Shown: positions 1 to 9,108, counted from the stretch's first letter. The stretch: 64,000 bases of DNA from Pseudomonas capeferrum (GCF_013523055.1 NZ_JAAMQM010000013.1:124001-188000), one strand, 5' to 3'. Numbers and translations are program-made. The notes: generated from the sequence alone by a model not told the origin.

Positions 1-3000
1 CGGGTCGCTGATGCTCACCCCGTGACGGTTCTCCAGAATGTCGTTGGCCAGGGCGGCGACGATCTCGTAGCTGCGCTTGACCGTGGGACGCGTGCCGATG
101 CCGTTGGGATTGGCCGTGGTGCGTGGGCAGATGCCGTCGAAGGCGACCGTGTTGCGCATGGCCACCGGTTGCGGGTTGTTGGACAGCGCGAACAGGTCGC
201 CGCGCTGGGCGGTGTAGTTGCGCATGACGCCCCAGATGCCGTTCCAGTAGCCTTCCAGCGAGGCATCGAGGGCGTACAGGTAGTCACCATTGATGGCGGC
301 GGAGCTGGAGATCATCGACACCGGCGCCATGAAGCCCATCTGTTCGGAGATACCGATCATCTGCGAGGCTTTCCAGCCCGAGTTGGAGCTGCTGCCGAAG
401 CCGGAGCCGTTCTGCAGCCATTTCACGCCGTGCAGGGTGACGTTGTGTTCCTCCTCGTGTCCGCCGGCGTGCATGCGCAGACGCACGTTGTCGCCCGAAT
501 AGGTGCGCAGCATCGGCGTAAAGGGGTCACCGGGTTCGCTGCCTTTGTTGATGTGCGGTGGGAACAGCGTGGTGCCCCCGGTCGGCCCGACGGCCGAGGT
601 GATCGCCGATGGCGCCAGGTTCATCGCCGGAATCGCCCGGTCGGTACGGCTCTGCATGGCATAGGCCAGGTCTCCGGCCAGGCCATCGGCCTGCATGCCC
701 CGCTTGCCGTCCGGAGCGACCTTGTTGGGGTCGAACACCCGCAGCGCCAAGGGTTCGTTGCGGTAGTTGACGACGAACATGCCGGGGTCATCCACCGAGA
801 TCGCCTGTGGGCATGGCCGGGTCGGGCAGCCTGGGTTGAGGCCACCACGGGATTCGACCACCGACTCCAGCAGGTTCGAGGCCTTCTGCCGCACAGGGGG
901 GTTGATGGCGTAGCGGAAGCTGTCGGGCGTGGCCGGGTAGGACTGCGGGTTGGGCACCCCATCCGGGCCGGCGCCGACATACACGCCCGCCTCATAGGCA
1001 TGCTGGAAGTCGCTGTATTCCAGGAAGAACTCGCGATAGCTGTCGTTGCGGCCGTCGCCATCGTGGTCCCCGGTCTGGATCACCGCTTGCCACGAGGTCG
1101 GACCACCGTCCTGGCGGGTTGCCGGGTTGTACAGTTTCTCGCCGGTCTCGGCGTGGTACCAGGTGGAGTTGGCCGGTTCGGCCAGCACCGTGGCATACAG
1201 GCCCAGTTGCTGATGGGTCGATGGGCCGAGGTGGTCGTGGGTGAAGATGGTCCCCAGGCCACGGTCGACGTTGTGGACGTTGACCAGCGGGTCGGCGAAC
1301 CAGCGCTGCATGGCCGTCCGCGCACCCAGCCAGTCACCCCTGCCGAAGCGGCCGAAGTAAGGATGCTGCTTGGCTTTCGGGCATTCGGCGCTGCCGTCGC
1401 GAGCATCGCTTTCGGTGCAACCGTTGAACGCGCGGATGGCGTGAATGCGTTCGACCACGCTACCGGGCGAAAGGATGCCGTCCTCGTAGTTCCAGCCGTT
1501 GGCCGCGCCGTCCGCCGCAGTCAGGTCCCACTTGGGCAGGTGGATATGCTGGCCGATCACGTCGGTCGGGGTGCGGACCTGGTAGTCGTCCATCTCGTAG
1601 ACCGAAGGGATCAGGTTGGTGTGCTGGTACTGGGTGCAGTCGAAGGTGTTCATGCGCATCACCAGCGGCTCTGGCGGACGCTGTTTGGTGATCACCGGCC
1701 AGGCGTCTTCCCAGAGTGCGATGATGCGCGCTTGCGGGAAGTGGTAGCCGACTTTGTTGTACACCGCGTCGAACTGGATGTTGGCCCCCTTGTAGATGCG
1801 TGGGCGGTCGGCCGTGAAGGTGGATGCGCCGCGGAAGTTGATAGCGCCCTGGCCTTCGCCGCTGAAGTACTCGCCCGCGCCGGAAGACTGGGTCAGGCGT
1901 TTGCCGCGGTCGTCCATGCACGGCTCGTAGAACGGCGCGCCGGCAACGGGTGGCGCACCGTTGGTGCGGAAGTTGCGCGGTACCGGCTGGCTGCCCGGGA
2001 CAAGGGCGTAGCTAGCGTGTTCGGCCTTGGCATGGAACCGCATCGCCGCCTGCTCGACCTCGGTGCCCTGCTCGGGCAGGTAGATGGGCTTGGCCTTGTG
2101 CACGACCTTGGAGAAGTCCAGCGCCGTGGTGGTGGTGACGGCCTCGCCGCCGGCCGATACGCCATCGAGCACGTGGCGGCTCAAGCCTCCGTCCCAACCT
2201 TCGACCTGGTTCGGGTCCAGGTTGGCCCACAGTGCATTGCCGCTGGCCTTGAGCTGGCGAGCCATTTCAGGGTCGAGCATGTCCAGGGGCGGGGTGGGCG
2301 GACGTTGGCCGACGCTGCTTTCCATGCCACCGATCCAGAACGGATAGCCAGGGTTCTTCAGGCTGCCATCGGCATTGCGGTTGCTTTCGCTGCGATCGAC
2401 CAGGACCAGCGAACCGATGGCCCGTGGTTCGACGGATTCCTGCTCATGGTCGTCGTCCTCGCCCTCCTCTTCATCGTCGTCGTGATTGGCGATCATCGGC
2501 TCGGCCAGCTTGGGTATGACGGCGACCTTGCCGGGCATGGGCGCCATGGCCTTGCCGGGCAATGGCACGATCGCCGGGATCGGCGTACCAGCGACGATTT
2601 CCCCATCCGGCAGGGCGCGGGCGCCCGCGGCCGGCTTGCCGTTGCGCAAGGCGAACGGCGTGCTGTGGTAGCCATTGGCGCTGTCGCCACTGACGGTCAG
2701 ACGCGTGCCTTCCTCGAACACGTCATGTATCCGCCACATGGCCCACATGCCTTGGGCGAAGTGCGGGTAGAAGTGGCAGTGGTAGATGGCATCGCCCGCC
2801 ACGCGGTTGCGGTTGCCCGAGCCGCCGTTGGCGATTTCGTAGGTGTAGCCCGTGCCTGGACCGATGCCTTGTGCATCGATGTAGTCGGAGTTGTCGTCAT
2901 GCGGGTTGAACAGCCACTGGTGGCCATGCAGGTGGAAGATGTGCTGTTCATGGCCGTTGTGGGTGTTGCGGAACTTGGTGAAGTCGCCGATATAGCTGTG

Positions 3001-4395
3001 GTGCACGTTGGCCGGCTCGGCCGGGTACAGGGCCATGCTGGCCTTGACGCCCACCGCGCTGGCGGGCGGCGTCTCGCCCGGGCGGATGCTCTCCAGGCCG
3101 ACGTTGGCGGGCACGTCGACCAGCATGCCGACGTCGCCGACGGTATGCGCGCTGAGGAAGAACTCCTCGTAGGCGCACGACAGGCAGTCATGCATGGGCC
3201 CGACGCCGAGGCGGTTGGCCACGACCTCGGCGCCCATGCCACCGGAGCCATAGTTGATCATGAACGAGTCGCGGGCGGGTTCCAGCACATGGCCCATCAC
3301 CGGGTCGGCCCAGTAGCCGGGGAAGGCCTGGGTGGCCGCGACCTCGTCGGCGAACTGCGAGGCGAAGTCGCGGAAGGCCTCGAGGCGGTTGGGTAGCGCC
3401 GGATTGCGTTTGCCGAGCTTTTCCAGTGGGTAGGTCGAGGCGGGGAAACTGCCGTCGGCGTTAGGGCCCATGACGATGGCATCGGTGTCGCTGCTGACGA
3501 TCTGGTTGCCGTCGAGCATGGCGATGATCGGCAGGCCGGCCCGGCCCTCGCTGATCCAGGGTTCGACCTGCGGGTAGCGGGCTTCGTAGTTGACTACCGG
3601 TTGCCCGGTTGGCGCGCGACCGGTACTGGCCAGGCGCATTTCCTCTTCGGTGAGGGTATTGCGGTAGATACGACCGCCCTTGGGCACCACGACGACTTGG
3701 CCGAACAGTCCGTTGGCGACGTTGCCCGCCCCGCCCTGGCCACCGAAGGTAGCGCCCAGGCTGGTGGCGGCGAATGCGCCTTCGCGTTCGGCGTAAAGGG
3801 TATAACCGCGCGTACCGCCGGGGGCGATCAGGAAGTTGCCGTTGCGTCCCGCGTTGGCGGCGATGTCGGCGATGCTATTGACCGCCTGCATGCCGTTGAC
3901 CTGGAAACCTACGTGACGGTCGGTGACCTGCTCGTCGGCGACGAAGTGTTCATCGCCCTCGTTTTCGATCTCCGGCCCCTCTTCCTCTTCTTCGCCTTCG
4001 ACCTCGTTTTCTTCATGATCGAGACCGTGCTTGTTCGGGTTGGCCTGGTAGGCCAGCAGGTTGGTCAGGTTGACTGTCAGGCAGTCACCCGCGGCGACGC
4101 GCAGCACGATGGGGCGGGGACGCTTGTCCGGGCGCAACGTCACCTTGCCGGGGATCGCGGCGCCGCCTCTGGACAGCGGCACCAGGTGCTCGTCCACGAC
4201 GTCCTGCTGGAGGGCGAATATCATGCCATTGGCATTCTGCGCGCCGAGACGGTTGAACATTAGTGGTTGGTCCAATGCGACGACGTTGGCTACCACGGTG
4301 CGCTGGCACTGCACAGCCGCCTCGCTGGTCGCCTGCCAGCCGAACATGGCCAGCACGAGTGAAGTCAGGACCGAGCCTTTCAATGGGGTCATCAT
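1..4395 (-). CDS. Giant secreted multicopper oxidase, Mn(II)-oxidase type (MnxG/McoA/MofA-like), 3' end outside window
   Basis: The reading frame is open for 1465 codons and runs off the left edge, so the C-terminus is missing. The start at 4395 has a GGAGGT ribosome site 5 bases upstream (a second ATG follows directly) and opens a signal peptide (MMTPLKGSVLTSLVLAMFG..., cut after SEAA). Copper-site motifs are visible: HIFHLHGHQW near residue 485, HCHFYPHFAQGMW near 540, HDHLGPSTH near 1050 and HEEEHNVTLHGVKW near 1300, so there are two or more cupredoxin sets. Two very acidic stretches (near residues 125-145 and 620-640) could bind metal. Size, signal peptide and motif layout fit the Mn(II)-oxidising multicopper oxidases of P. 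putida (MnxG, McoA) and Leptothrix MofA; which of these is the orthologue I cannot decide. A sigma-54 promoter precedes it. Confidence 0.85.
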   Translation of the reverse strand, partial: MMTPLKGSVLTSLVLAMFGWQATSEAAVQCQRTVVANVVALDQPLMFNRLGAQNANGMIFALQQDVVDEHLVPLSRGGAAIPGKVTLRPDKRPRPIVLRVAAGDCLTVNLTNLLAYQANPNKHGLDHEENEVEGEEEEEGPEIENEGDEHFVADEQVTDRHVGFQVNGMQAVNSIADIAANAGRNGNFLIAPGGTRGYTLYAEREGAFAATSLGATFGGQGGAGNVANGLFGQVVVVPKGGRIYRNTLTEEEMRLASTGRAPTGQPVVNYEARYPQVEPWISEGRAGLPIIAMLDGNQIVSSDTDAIVMGPNADGSFPASTYPLEKLGKRNPALPNRLEAFRDFASQFADEVAATQAFPGYWADPVMGHVLEPARDSFMINYGSGGMGAEVVANRLGVGPMHDCLSCAYEEFFLSAHTVGDVGMLVDVPANVGLESIRPGETPPASAVGVKASMALYPAEPANVHHSYIGDFTKFRNTHNGHEQHIFHLHGHQWLFNPHDDNSDYIDAQGIGPGTGYTYEIANGGSGNRNRVAGDAIYHCHFYPHFAQGMWAMWRIHDVFEEGTRLTVSGDSANGYHSTPFALRNGKPAAGARALPDGEIVAGTPIPAIVPLPGKAMAPMPGKVAVIPKLAEPMIANHDDDEEEGEDDDHEQESVEPRAIGSLVLVDRSESNRNADGSLKNPGYPFWIGGMESSVGQRPPTPPLDMLDPEMARQLKASGNALWANLDPNQVEGWDGGLSRHVLDGVSAGGEAVTTTTALDFSKVVHKAKPIYLPEQGTEVEQAAMRFHAKAEHASYALVPGSQPVPRNFRTNGAPPVAGAPFYEPCMDDRGKRLTQSSGAGEYFSGEGQGAINFRGASTFTADRPRIYKGANIQFDAVYNKVGYHFPQARIIALWEDAWPVITKQRPPEPLVMRMNTFDCTQYQHTNLIPSVYEMDDYQVRTPTDVIGQHIHLPKWDLTAADGAANGWNYEDGILSPGSVVERIHAIRAFNGCTESDARDGSAECPKAKQHPYFGRFGRGDWLGARTAMQRWFADPLVNVHNVDRGLGTIFTHDHLGPSTHQQLGLYATVLAEPANSTWYHAETGEKLYNPATRQDGGPTSWQAVIQTGDHDGDGRNDSYREFFLEYSDFQHAYEAGVYVGAGPDGVPNPQSYPATPDSFRYAINPPVRQKASNLLESVVESRGGLNPGCPTRPCPQAISVDDPGMFVVNYRNEPLALRVFDPNKVAPDGKRGMQADGLAGDLAYAMQSRTDRAIPAMNLAPSAITSAVGPTGGTTLFPPHINKGSEPGDPFTPMLRTYSGDNVRLRMHAGGHEEEHNVTLHGVKWLQNGSGFGSSSNSGWKASQMIGISEQMGFMAPVSMISSSAAINGDYLYALDASLEGYWNGIWGVMRNYTAQRGDLFALSNNPQPVAMRNTVAFDGICPRTTANPNGIGTRPTVKRSYEIVAALANDILENRHGVSISDP

Positions 4396-4433
4396 GCTGC
4401 ACCTCCAGGACTCAGGGGATCTGAGGCAGCTGG

Positions 4434-4449
4434 AGCAAGCGCCGTGCCA
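4434..4449 (-). promoter_or_regulatory. Sigma-54 (-24/-12) promoter of the multicopper oxidase
   Basis: On the minus strand the sequence TGGCACGGCGCTTGCT matches the RpoN consensus TGGCAC-N5-TTGCW, with GG and GC separated by exactly 10 bases. The predicted start of transcription is about 28 bases before the oxidase ATG. Mn oxidation in P. putida GB-1 is known to depend on the sigma-54 activator MnxR, which fits. Confidence 0.8.
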
Positions 4450-4466
4450 TAAATAAAATTCTTTTA

Positions 4467-4479
4467 TATCAAGTAGTTG
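4467..4479. promoter_or_regulatory. Probable IHF site between sigma-54 promoter and upstream activator region
   Basis: TATCAAGTAGTTG matches the IHF consensus WATCAANNNNTTR at every position and sits in an A/T-rich stretch about 20-30 bases upstream of the -24 element, the usual place for an IHF bend in RpoN promoters. Confidence 0.55.
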
Positions 4480-4510
4480 TGATGACAACCGAAACGAGTT
4501 GGGGAGCTTC

Positions 4511-4536
4511 CCCCATGGGGTGCCCCTGTATTGGGG
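4511..4536. promoter_or_regulatory. Candidate upstream activator sites (two palindromes)
   Basis: CCCCATGGGG (4511-4520) is a perfect palindrome and is followed by CCCC-N6-GGGG (4523-4536). They lie 60-100 bases upstream of the -24 element, a typical distance for enhancer sites of sigma-54 activators. Assignment to an MnxR-like activator is inference. Confidence 0.4.
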
Positions 4537-4620
4537 GGTGTCAGGGACGGTGTTTTCGAAAGGTTTCGCTGGCGCCGGGAACCCTTCAGACTGGCGTCAA
4601 TGCTTCGAAGAGAGGAAAGA

Positions 4621-5202
4621 ATGATGGAGACGATTACCGGACTGGTTCTGGCGGCGGGATTTTCCCGACGCTTCGGCGCGGACAAGCGAAAGGCCCCGCT
4701 GCCGGGGGGCCAGACCTTGCTCGCCACCAGCCTGTCGCAGGTCCTGGCCCGCTTGCCGGAGGTCTGGGTGGTGCTACGTCCCGAGGATGACCGCCGCGCC
4801 CTGGGCATTGCCGATGGCGTGAACCTGGTGCGCGGCGAATCCGCCGCCTTGGGAATGGGCCACAGCCTGGCCAGCGGCATCGAAGCGCTCGACCAGCATT
4901 CGAAGGCGAACGCCGTGGCCATCTTCCTCGGCGACATGCCCTGGATCGCTGACGAAACCCTGGCCCGGCTGTTCGCCGAGGCTGGGGCGGAACGTATCGT
5001 AGTGCCGGTTCACCAGGGTCAGCCGGGGCATCCGGTCATCTTCGGGCGTCGCTTCTGGCCCGAACTGCGAAGACTGACCGGCGATGAAGGCGCCAGAGCC
5101 GTGGTCAAGGCCCATCCGAACGCGGTGATTCGCGTCGAAGTAAGCGATCCAGGCGTACTGCGAGACGTGGATGTGCCCGCCGCTTTGATTACCACCTTGT
5201 AG
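4621..5202 (+). CDS. MocA-like molybdenum cofactor nucleotidyltransferase
   Basis: 193 aa, GT-A type nucleotidyltransferase of the MocA/MobA family, which transfers CMP or GMP to molybdopterin in the cytoplasm. The N-terminal LVLAAGFSRRFGADK is the nucleotide-binding signature, and FLGDMPWI is the metal-binding GDMP motif. GHPVIFGRRFWPEL and GDEGAR are conserved further on. AGAGGA lies 4 bases before ATG 4621 and 7 before an alternative ATG at 4624, so either may be used; the frame is open further upstream but without a ribosome site. It converges on xdhC, its usual functional partner in maturing xanthine-dehydrogenase-family enzymes, although no molybdenum enzyme is encoded in the window. 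Confidence 0.85.
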   Translation: MMETITGLVLAAGFSRRFGADKRKAPLPGGQTLLATSLSQVLARLPEVWVVLRPEDDRRALGIADGVNLVRGESAALGMGHSLASGIEALDQHSKANAVAIFLGDMPWIADETLARLFAEAGAERIVVPVHQGQPGHPVIFGRRFWPELRRLTGDEGARAVVKAHPNAVIRVEVSDPGVLRDVDVPAALITTL

Positions 5203-5368
5203 GAGATCACCCAGCTCGTTGCGCTGCCCTGTCGCTCAAAGAACGTTTCTTGAGCCACCGCCGTACCTGTGGAGCAACTTTCTTGCTCAAAATTCGAAAT
5301 GCATGCGTTCCCTGGACTGTCCTCAAAAAGTTGGACCCCCCATCTATCCCTTGGGGACAGTCAATCCC

Positions 5369-6001
5369 TGTGGGAGCGGGTTTACCCGCGAAGCAAGCCA
5401 CGCGGTGAATGGCACGGGCTTCGCCCGTGTTCGCGGGCAAGCCCGCTCCCACAGGGATCACGCACTGGCAGCGACCGCCATCGCTATCGCGGGACCGCTG
5501 GCCGGGTCAGTACTCTGTGGGAGCGGCGGTTCGCCGATGCGACTTGCCCGCTAACACGGGCGAAGCCTGTGTCATCTACCGCGTGGCTTGCTTCGCGGGT
5601 AAACCCGCTCCCACAGGGAGCACGCACTGGCAGCGACCGCCATCGCTATCGCGGGACCGCTGGCCGGGTCAGTACTCTGTGGGAGCGGCGGTTCGCCGAT
5701 GCGACTTGCCCGCGAACACGGGTGAAGCCTGTGTCATCTACCGCGTGGCTTGCTTCGCGGGTAAACCCGCTCCCACAGGGATCACGCACTGGCAGCGACC
5801 GCCATCGCTATCGCGGGACCGCTTGCCGGGTCAGTGCTCTGTGGGAGCGGCGGTTCGCCGATGCGGCTTGCCCGTTAACACGGGCGAAGCCCGTGTCATC
5901 TACCGCGTGGCTTGCTTCGCGGGTAAACCCGCTCCCACAGGGATCACGCACTGGCAGCGACCGCCATCGCTACCGTGGGACCGCTTGCCAGGTCAGTGCT
6001 C
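5369..6001. repeat. REP/BIME array of 162-bp tandem units incorporating the 3' end of xdhC
   Basis: TGTGGGAGCGGCGGTTCGCC recurs at 5516, 5678 and 5840, giving an exact period of 162 bases; a partial earlier unit starts at 5369. Each unit holds a pair of inverted REP sequences (TGTGGGAGCGGG...CCCGCTCCCACAG) plus a tail (ACGCACTGGCAGCGACCGCC...) that is identical or nearly so to the last 18 or so codons and stop of the neighbouring xdhC. Frames through this array are repeat artefacts, not genes. The 5203-5368 stretch before it shows nothing recognisable. Confidence 0.9.
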
Positions 6002-6960
6002 CTACGCCCAGCGACACCATTCTTCAACGCCACCAGTTCGGCCATGAACGACAGGGCGATCTCCACCGGCGTGTAACTGCCGATATCGAGGCCGATAGGC
6101 CCGTGCAATCGAGCGATCTCGTGAGCTTGCAAGCCCAGCTCGGCCAGGTATTCGCGTCGGCGCGCGCTGGTCTTGCGCGAACCGATGGCGCCTACGTAGA
6201 AGGCGTTGGACTTCAACGCGGTGAGCAGAGCCATGTCATCCAGCCGAGGATCGTGGGTGAGGGTCACGATGGCCGTGCGCTCGTCGGGATGGATAGACAG
6301 CACGGCGTCGTCGGGCATGCCCGCGATCCAGCGCACGTCCATCCCTGGCCACTCTGCGGCGAACTGGCTGCGCGGGTCGCAGACCAGGACTTCGAAGCCC
6401 AGCATCAGCGCCATCTCGGCAACGTAGCGGGAGAGCTGGCCCGCGCCGATCATCATCAGCCGCCAACGCGGGCCGTACACCGCGCGAACCTTCGAGGCAT
6501 CCTGGTGAAACGCATCATCGAGGCTCGCGTCATGCAGCAATACCTTGCCGGTGCGCAGGTCCAGTTCCCGAACGGTCACCTGGTGCGATTCGCAGCGCCT
6601 TACCAGCTCGTCCAGCCAACCGTAGTCGTCGATCCGCTCCTCGGTAAGGCGCAAGGTTCCCCCGCAAGGCAACCCGAAACGCGATGCCTCCTGTGCCGTG
6701 AAGCCATAGGTCACGATACCGACTGCCTGCTTCGCGGGCGCGATGCGGCCAGCGGCCTGGCGTTCGATGAGATCGTCTTCGATACAGCCCCCCGACACCG
6801 AACCGATGACCGTCCCGTCGTCGCGCAATGCCAGCATCGCGCCTGGCTGGCGCGGCGCGCTGCCCCAGGTCTCGATGACCATGTACAAGCGCACGCCGTG
6901 CCCATCCCTGCGCCAGGCCAGCGCGGCGCGCAAGACATCCAGGTCGACGTTGTCCATCAT
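5944..6960 (-). CDS. XdhC/CoxI family molybdoenzyme maturation protein
   Basis: 338 aa. XdhC-family proteins bind molybdenum cofactor and help sulphurate and insert it into xanthine-dehydrogenase-type enzymes. The N-terminal XdhC/CoxI domain shows ETWGSAPRQPGAMLAL and GSVSGGCIEDDL. The C-terminal Rossmann-like half shows MIGAGQLSRYVAEMAL, THDPRLDDMAL, YVGAIGSRKTSARRR and PIGLDIGSYTPVEIA. Start chosen at 6960 because GGAGGG sits 6 bases upstream; the frame extends upstream but that part lacks family similarity. The last 14 residues (ASGPTVAMAVAASA) lie in DNA shared with the adjacent REP array, so the C-terminal tail has been involved in repeat amplification. Its partner mocA is convergent. 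Confidence 0.88.
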   Translation of the reverse strand: MMDNVDLDVLRAALAWRRDGHGVRLYMVIETWGSAPRQPGAMLALRDDGTVIGSVSGGCIEDDLIERQAAGRIAPAKQAVGIVTYGFTAQEASRFGLPCGGTLRLTEERIDDYGWLDELVRRCESHQVTVRELDLRTGKVLLHDASLDDAFHQDASKVRAVYGPRWRLMMIGAGQLSRYVAEMALMLGFEVLVCDPRSQFAAEWPGMDVRWIAGMPDDAVLSIHPDERTAIVTLTHDPRLDDMALLTALKSNAFYVGAIGSRKTSARRREYLAELGLQAHEIARLHGPIGLDIGSYTPVEIALSFMAELVALKNGVAGRRSTDLASGPTVAMAVAASA

Positions 6961-7087
6961 GAGAAACCCTCCAGCCAGGTATGGCATTCGCCAAAGATAC
7001 GGATGCCCACCGGCTAGGACAACGGTCGGGGGTGGGTTGGTTCGGAAAAAATCAAGATTCGAGGCATGGATTTTGGAACCGCCGCGA

Positions 7088-7141
7088 TTGAACTGCGCCC
7101 CTGATGGTGGACACCTGTCCGCCATCAGGGGCGCAGTTCAA
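7088..7141. repeat. 54-bp near-perfect palindrome
   Basis: TTGAACTGCGCCCCTGATGG is followed after 14 bases by its exact inverse; the loop itself is nearly symmetric (GGACA-CC-TGTCC). No T-run follows on either side, so it is not a classical terminator. It lies 128 bases upstream of the xdhC start. Confidence 0.85.
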
Positions 7142-7431
7142 ATACCTGTGGGAGCGGGTTCACCCGCGAAGAGGTCCGCCCTGCCACCCTCTGGGTCCGA
7201 GCAAGAACCGCGTCCTTGTTCGCAGGTAAATCGCATCGGCGACCCGCCGCCCCTGCCCCGTTCCGCCCATCGCGGAGCGGCATCGGTCACGGCTCCGGCC
7301 TTTTCCAGCGTCTTGACCATGGCGCTGACGTCGTCTTGATCGCCGGTCTGGCAATGGCTTCACTACTGTCTGCACGCTGACACTCGCCGCCGCCAGGCGC
7401 GCCCGTCCCTGACCAGGGCACGCCGTCGCGG
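7142..7431. other. Gene-free stretch with a single REP
   Basis: A lone REP (TGTGGGAGCGGGTTCACCCG) begins at 7147. The rest is GC-rich with only short frames, one of which (7283-7335, minus) reads DDVSAMVKTLEKAGAVTDAA and could be the relic of a protein tail, but I cannot name it. Confidence 0.5.
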
Positions 7432-9108
7432 TCAGGTGTGATGGATCGCGCGGTCCTTGGTCTCCGGCAGGAAGAAGATCCCGAGCACCGCCGTCATCAC
7501 CGCGATGATGATCGGGTACCACAGCCCATAGTAGATATCACCGGTCGCCGCCACCATGGCGAATGCCACGGTGGGCAGGAAGCCGCCGAACCAGCCGTTG
7601 CCGATGTGATAAGGCAGCGACATCGAGGTATAGCGGATACGCGCGGGAAACAGCTCGACCAGCCATGCGGCGATGGGGCCGTAGACCATGGTTACGTAGA
7701 TCACCAGGATCGTGAGCAGCAGCAGGACCATCGGGTAGTGGGTCTTGGCGGGGTCGGCCTTCTCGGGGTAACCCGCCTCCTTCAGCGCCCCACCGAGCGT
7801 GGCGACGAATGCGTCATTGCGCGCCTTGAAATCGGCGACCGGCATGCCGGTGCCCTCGAAGCTCGGGACCACCCTGTCGCCGATCCGCACCTGAGCGAGT
7901 GTACCGGGTTCGGCCTTCTCGTTCTGGTAGGGAATGGCGCGCTTGGCCAGCAGACTCTTGGCGATGTCGCACGAACTGGTGAATTTGGCCTTGCCCACCG
8001 GATCGAACTGGAACGCGCATTGCTCGGGGTCGGCGACCACGACCACGGGGTTCTGCTCCTGGGCGACGAAAACGTCGGGGTTGCCGTACTGGGTCAGGGC
8101 CTTGAAGATCGGGAAATAGGTCAGCGCGGCAATGATGCAGCCCGCCATGATGATCTTCTTGCGCCCGATCCGGTCGGACAGGCTGCCGAACAGGACGAAG
8201 AACGGCGTGCCGATGAGCAAGGAACCGGCGATCAGCAGGTTGGCGGTCTGGGGATCGATCTTGAGTGTCTGCAGCAGGAAGAACAGGGCGTAGAACTGCC
8301 CGGTGTACCAGACCACGGCCTGGCCGGCGGTGCCGCCGAGCAGCGCCATGATGACGATCTTCAGGTTGTCCCAGCGCGCGAAGGATTCGGTCAGCGGCGC
8401 CTTGGAGGCCTTGCCTTCGGCCTTCATCTTCAGGAATACCGGCGACTCGCTGAGCTGCAGGCGGATGTACACCGAAATCACCAACAGCACGATCGACAGC
8501 AGGAACGGAATCCGCCAGCCCCAGGCCTCGAAGGCTTCGGTGCCGAGCACGGTGCGGCAGGCGAGGATCACCAGCAACGACAGGAACAGGCCCAGCGTGG
8601 CGGTGGTCTGGATCCACGAGGTGAAGAAGCCGCGCTTGCCGGGTGGCGCGTGCTCGGCCACATAGGTCGCCGCGCCACCGTACTCGCCGCCCAGCGCCAG
8701 GCCTTGGAGCAGGCGCAGAGTGATGAGGATGATCGGCGCTGCCACGCCGATACTGGCGTAACTGGGCAACAGGCCGACCACGGCGGTGGACAGACCCATG
8801 ATCACGATGGTGATAAGGAAAGTGTGCTTGCGCCCGATCATGTCGCCCAGGCGACCGAACACGATCGCGCCGAACGGCCTGACCGCGAAACCGGCGGCGA
8901 ACGCCAGCAAGGCGAAGATGAAGGACGTGGTTTCGTTGACGCCGGCGAAGAAGTGCTTCGCGATGATGGCGGCCAGGGAACCGTAGAGGTAGAAGTCATA
9001 CCACTCGAACACGGTGCCCAGGGACGAGGCGAAGATGACCTTGCGCTCCTCCTTGGTCATTCCGCGGTTGGGCACAGGGCCCGTGGAAGTGCTGTCGATT
9101 GCCGCCAT
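7432..9108 (-). CDS. MHS-family (metabolite:H+ symporter) MFS transporter with large periplasmic-type insert
   Basis: 558 aa inner-membrane permease. The N-terminus shows the MHS hallmarks: SSLGTVFEWYDFYLYG in TM1, RPFGAIVFGRLGDMIGRK as the loop 2-3 motif, and LRLLQGLALGGEYGGAA. The second half has the matching DRIGRKK motif and TM segments up to PETKDRAIHHT. Between about residues 350 and 450 there is a hydrophilic insert of some 90-100 aa with cysteines (PEQCAFQF, TSSCDIAKSL), found only in one subgroup of these permeases. Substrate is likely an organic acid but cannot be read from sequence. No terminator is seen downstream. Confidence 0.88.
   Translation of the reverse strand: MAAIDSTSTGPVPNRGMTKEERKVIFASSLGTVFEWYDFYLYGSLAAIIAKHFFAGVNETTSFIFALLAFAAGFAVRPFGAIVFGRLGDMIGRKHTFLITIVIMGLSTAVVGLLPSYASIGVAAPIILITLRLLQGLALGGEYGGAATYVAEHAPPGKRGFFTSWIQTTATLGLFLSLLVILACRTVLGTEAFEAWGWRIPFLLSIVLLVISVYIRLQLSESPVFLKMKAEGKASKAPLTESFARWDNLKIVIMALLGGTAGQAVVWYTGQFYALFFLLQTLKIDPQTANLLIAGSLLIGTPFFVLFGSLSDRIGRKKIIMAGCIIAALTYFPIFKALTQYGNPDVFVAQEQNPVVVVADPEQCAFQFDPVGKAKFTSSCDIAKSLLAKRAIPYQNEKAEPGTLAQVRIGDRVVPSFEGTGMPVADFKARNDAFVATLGGALKEAGYPEKADPAKTHYPMVLLLLTILVIYVTMVYGPIAAWLVELFPARIRYTSMSLPYHIGNGWFGGFLPTVAFAMVAATGDIYYGLWYPIIIAVMTAVLGIFFLPETKDRAIHHT

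Noticed and set aside
22..3396. Very long open frame on the plus strand opposite the multicopper oxidase
   Set aside because: It is the antisense of a real high-GC gene. The minus-strand frame has a signal peptide and copper motifs; the plus frame has no recognisable domains.
5369..6001. CRISPR-like appearance of regular repeats
   Set aside because: The whole 162-base unit is repeated; there are no unique spacers and no cas genes. It is a REP/BIME array.
5269..6047. Apparent repeat proteins encoded by the REP array
   Set aside because: Periodic peptides simply reflect tandem DNA repeats; no start signals.
7283..7522. Possible gene remnant near the end of the MHS permease gene
   Set aside because: Only a 20-residue protein-like stretch; too short to identify and partly overlapping the permease gene.
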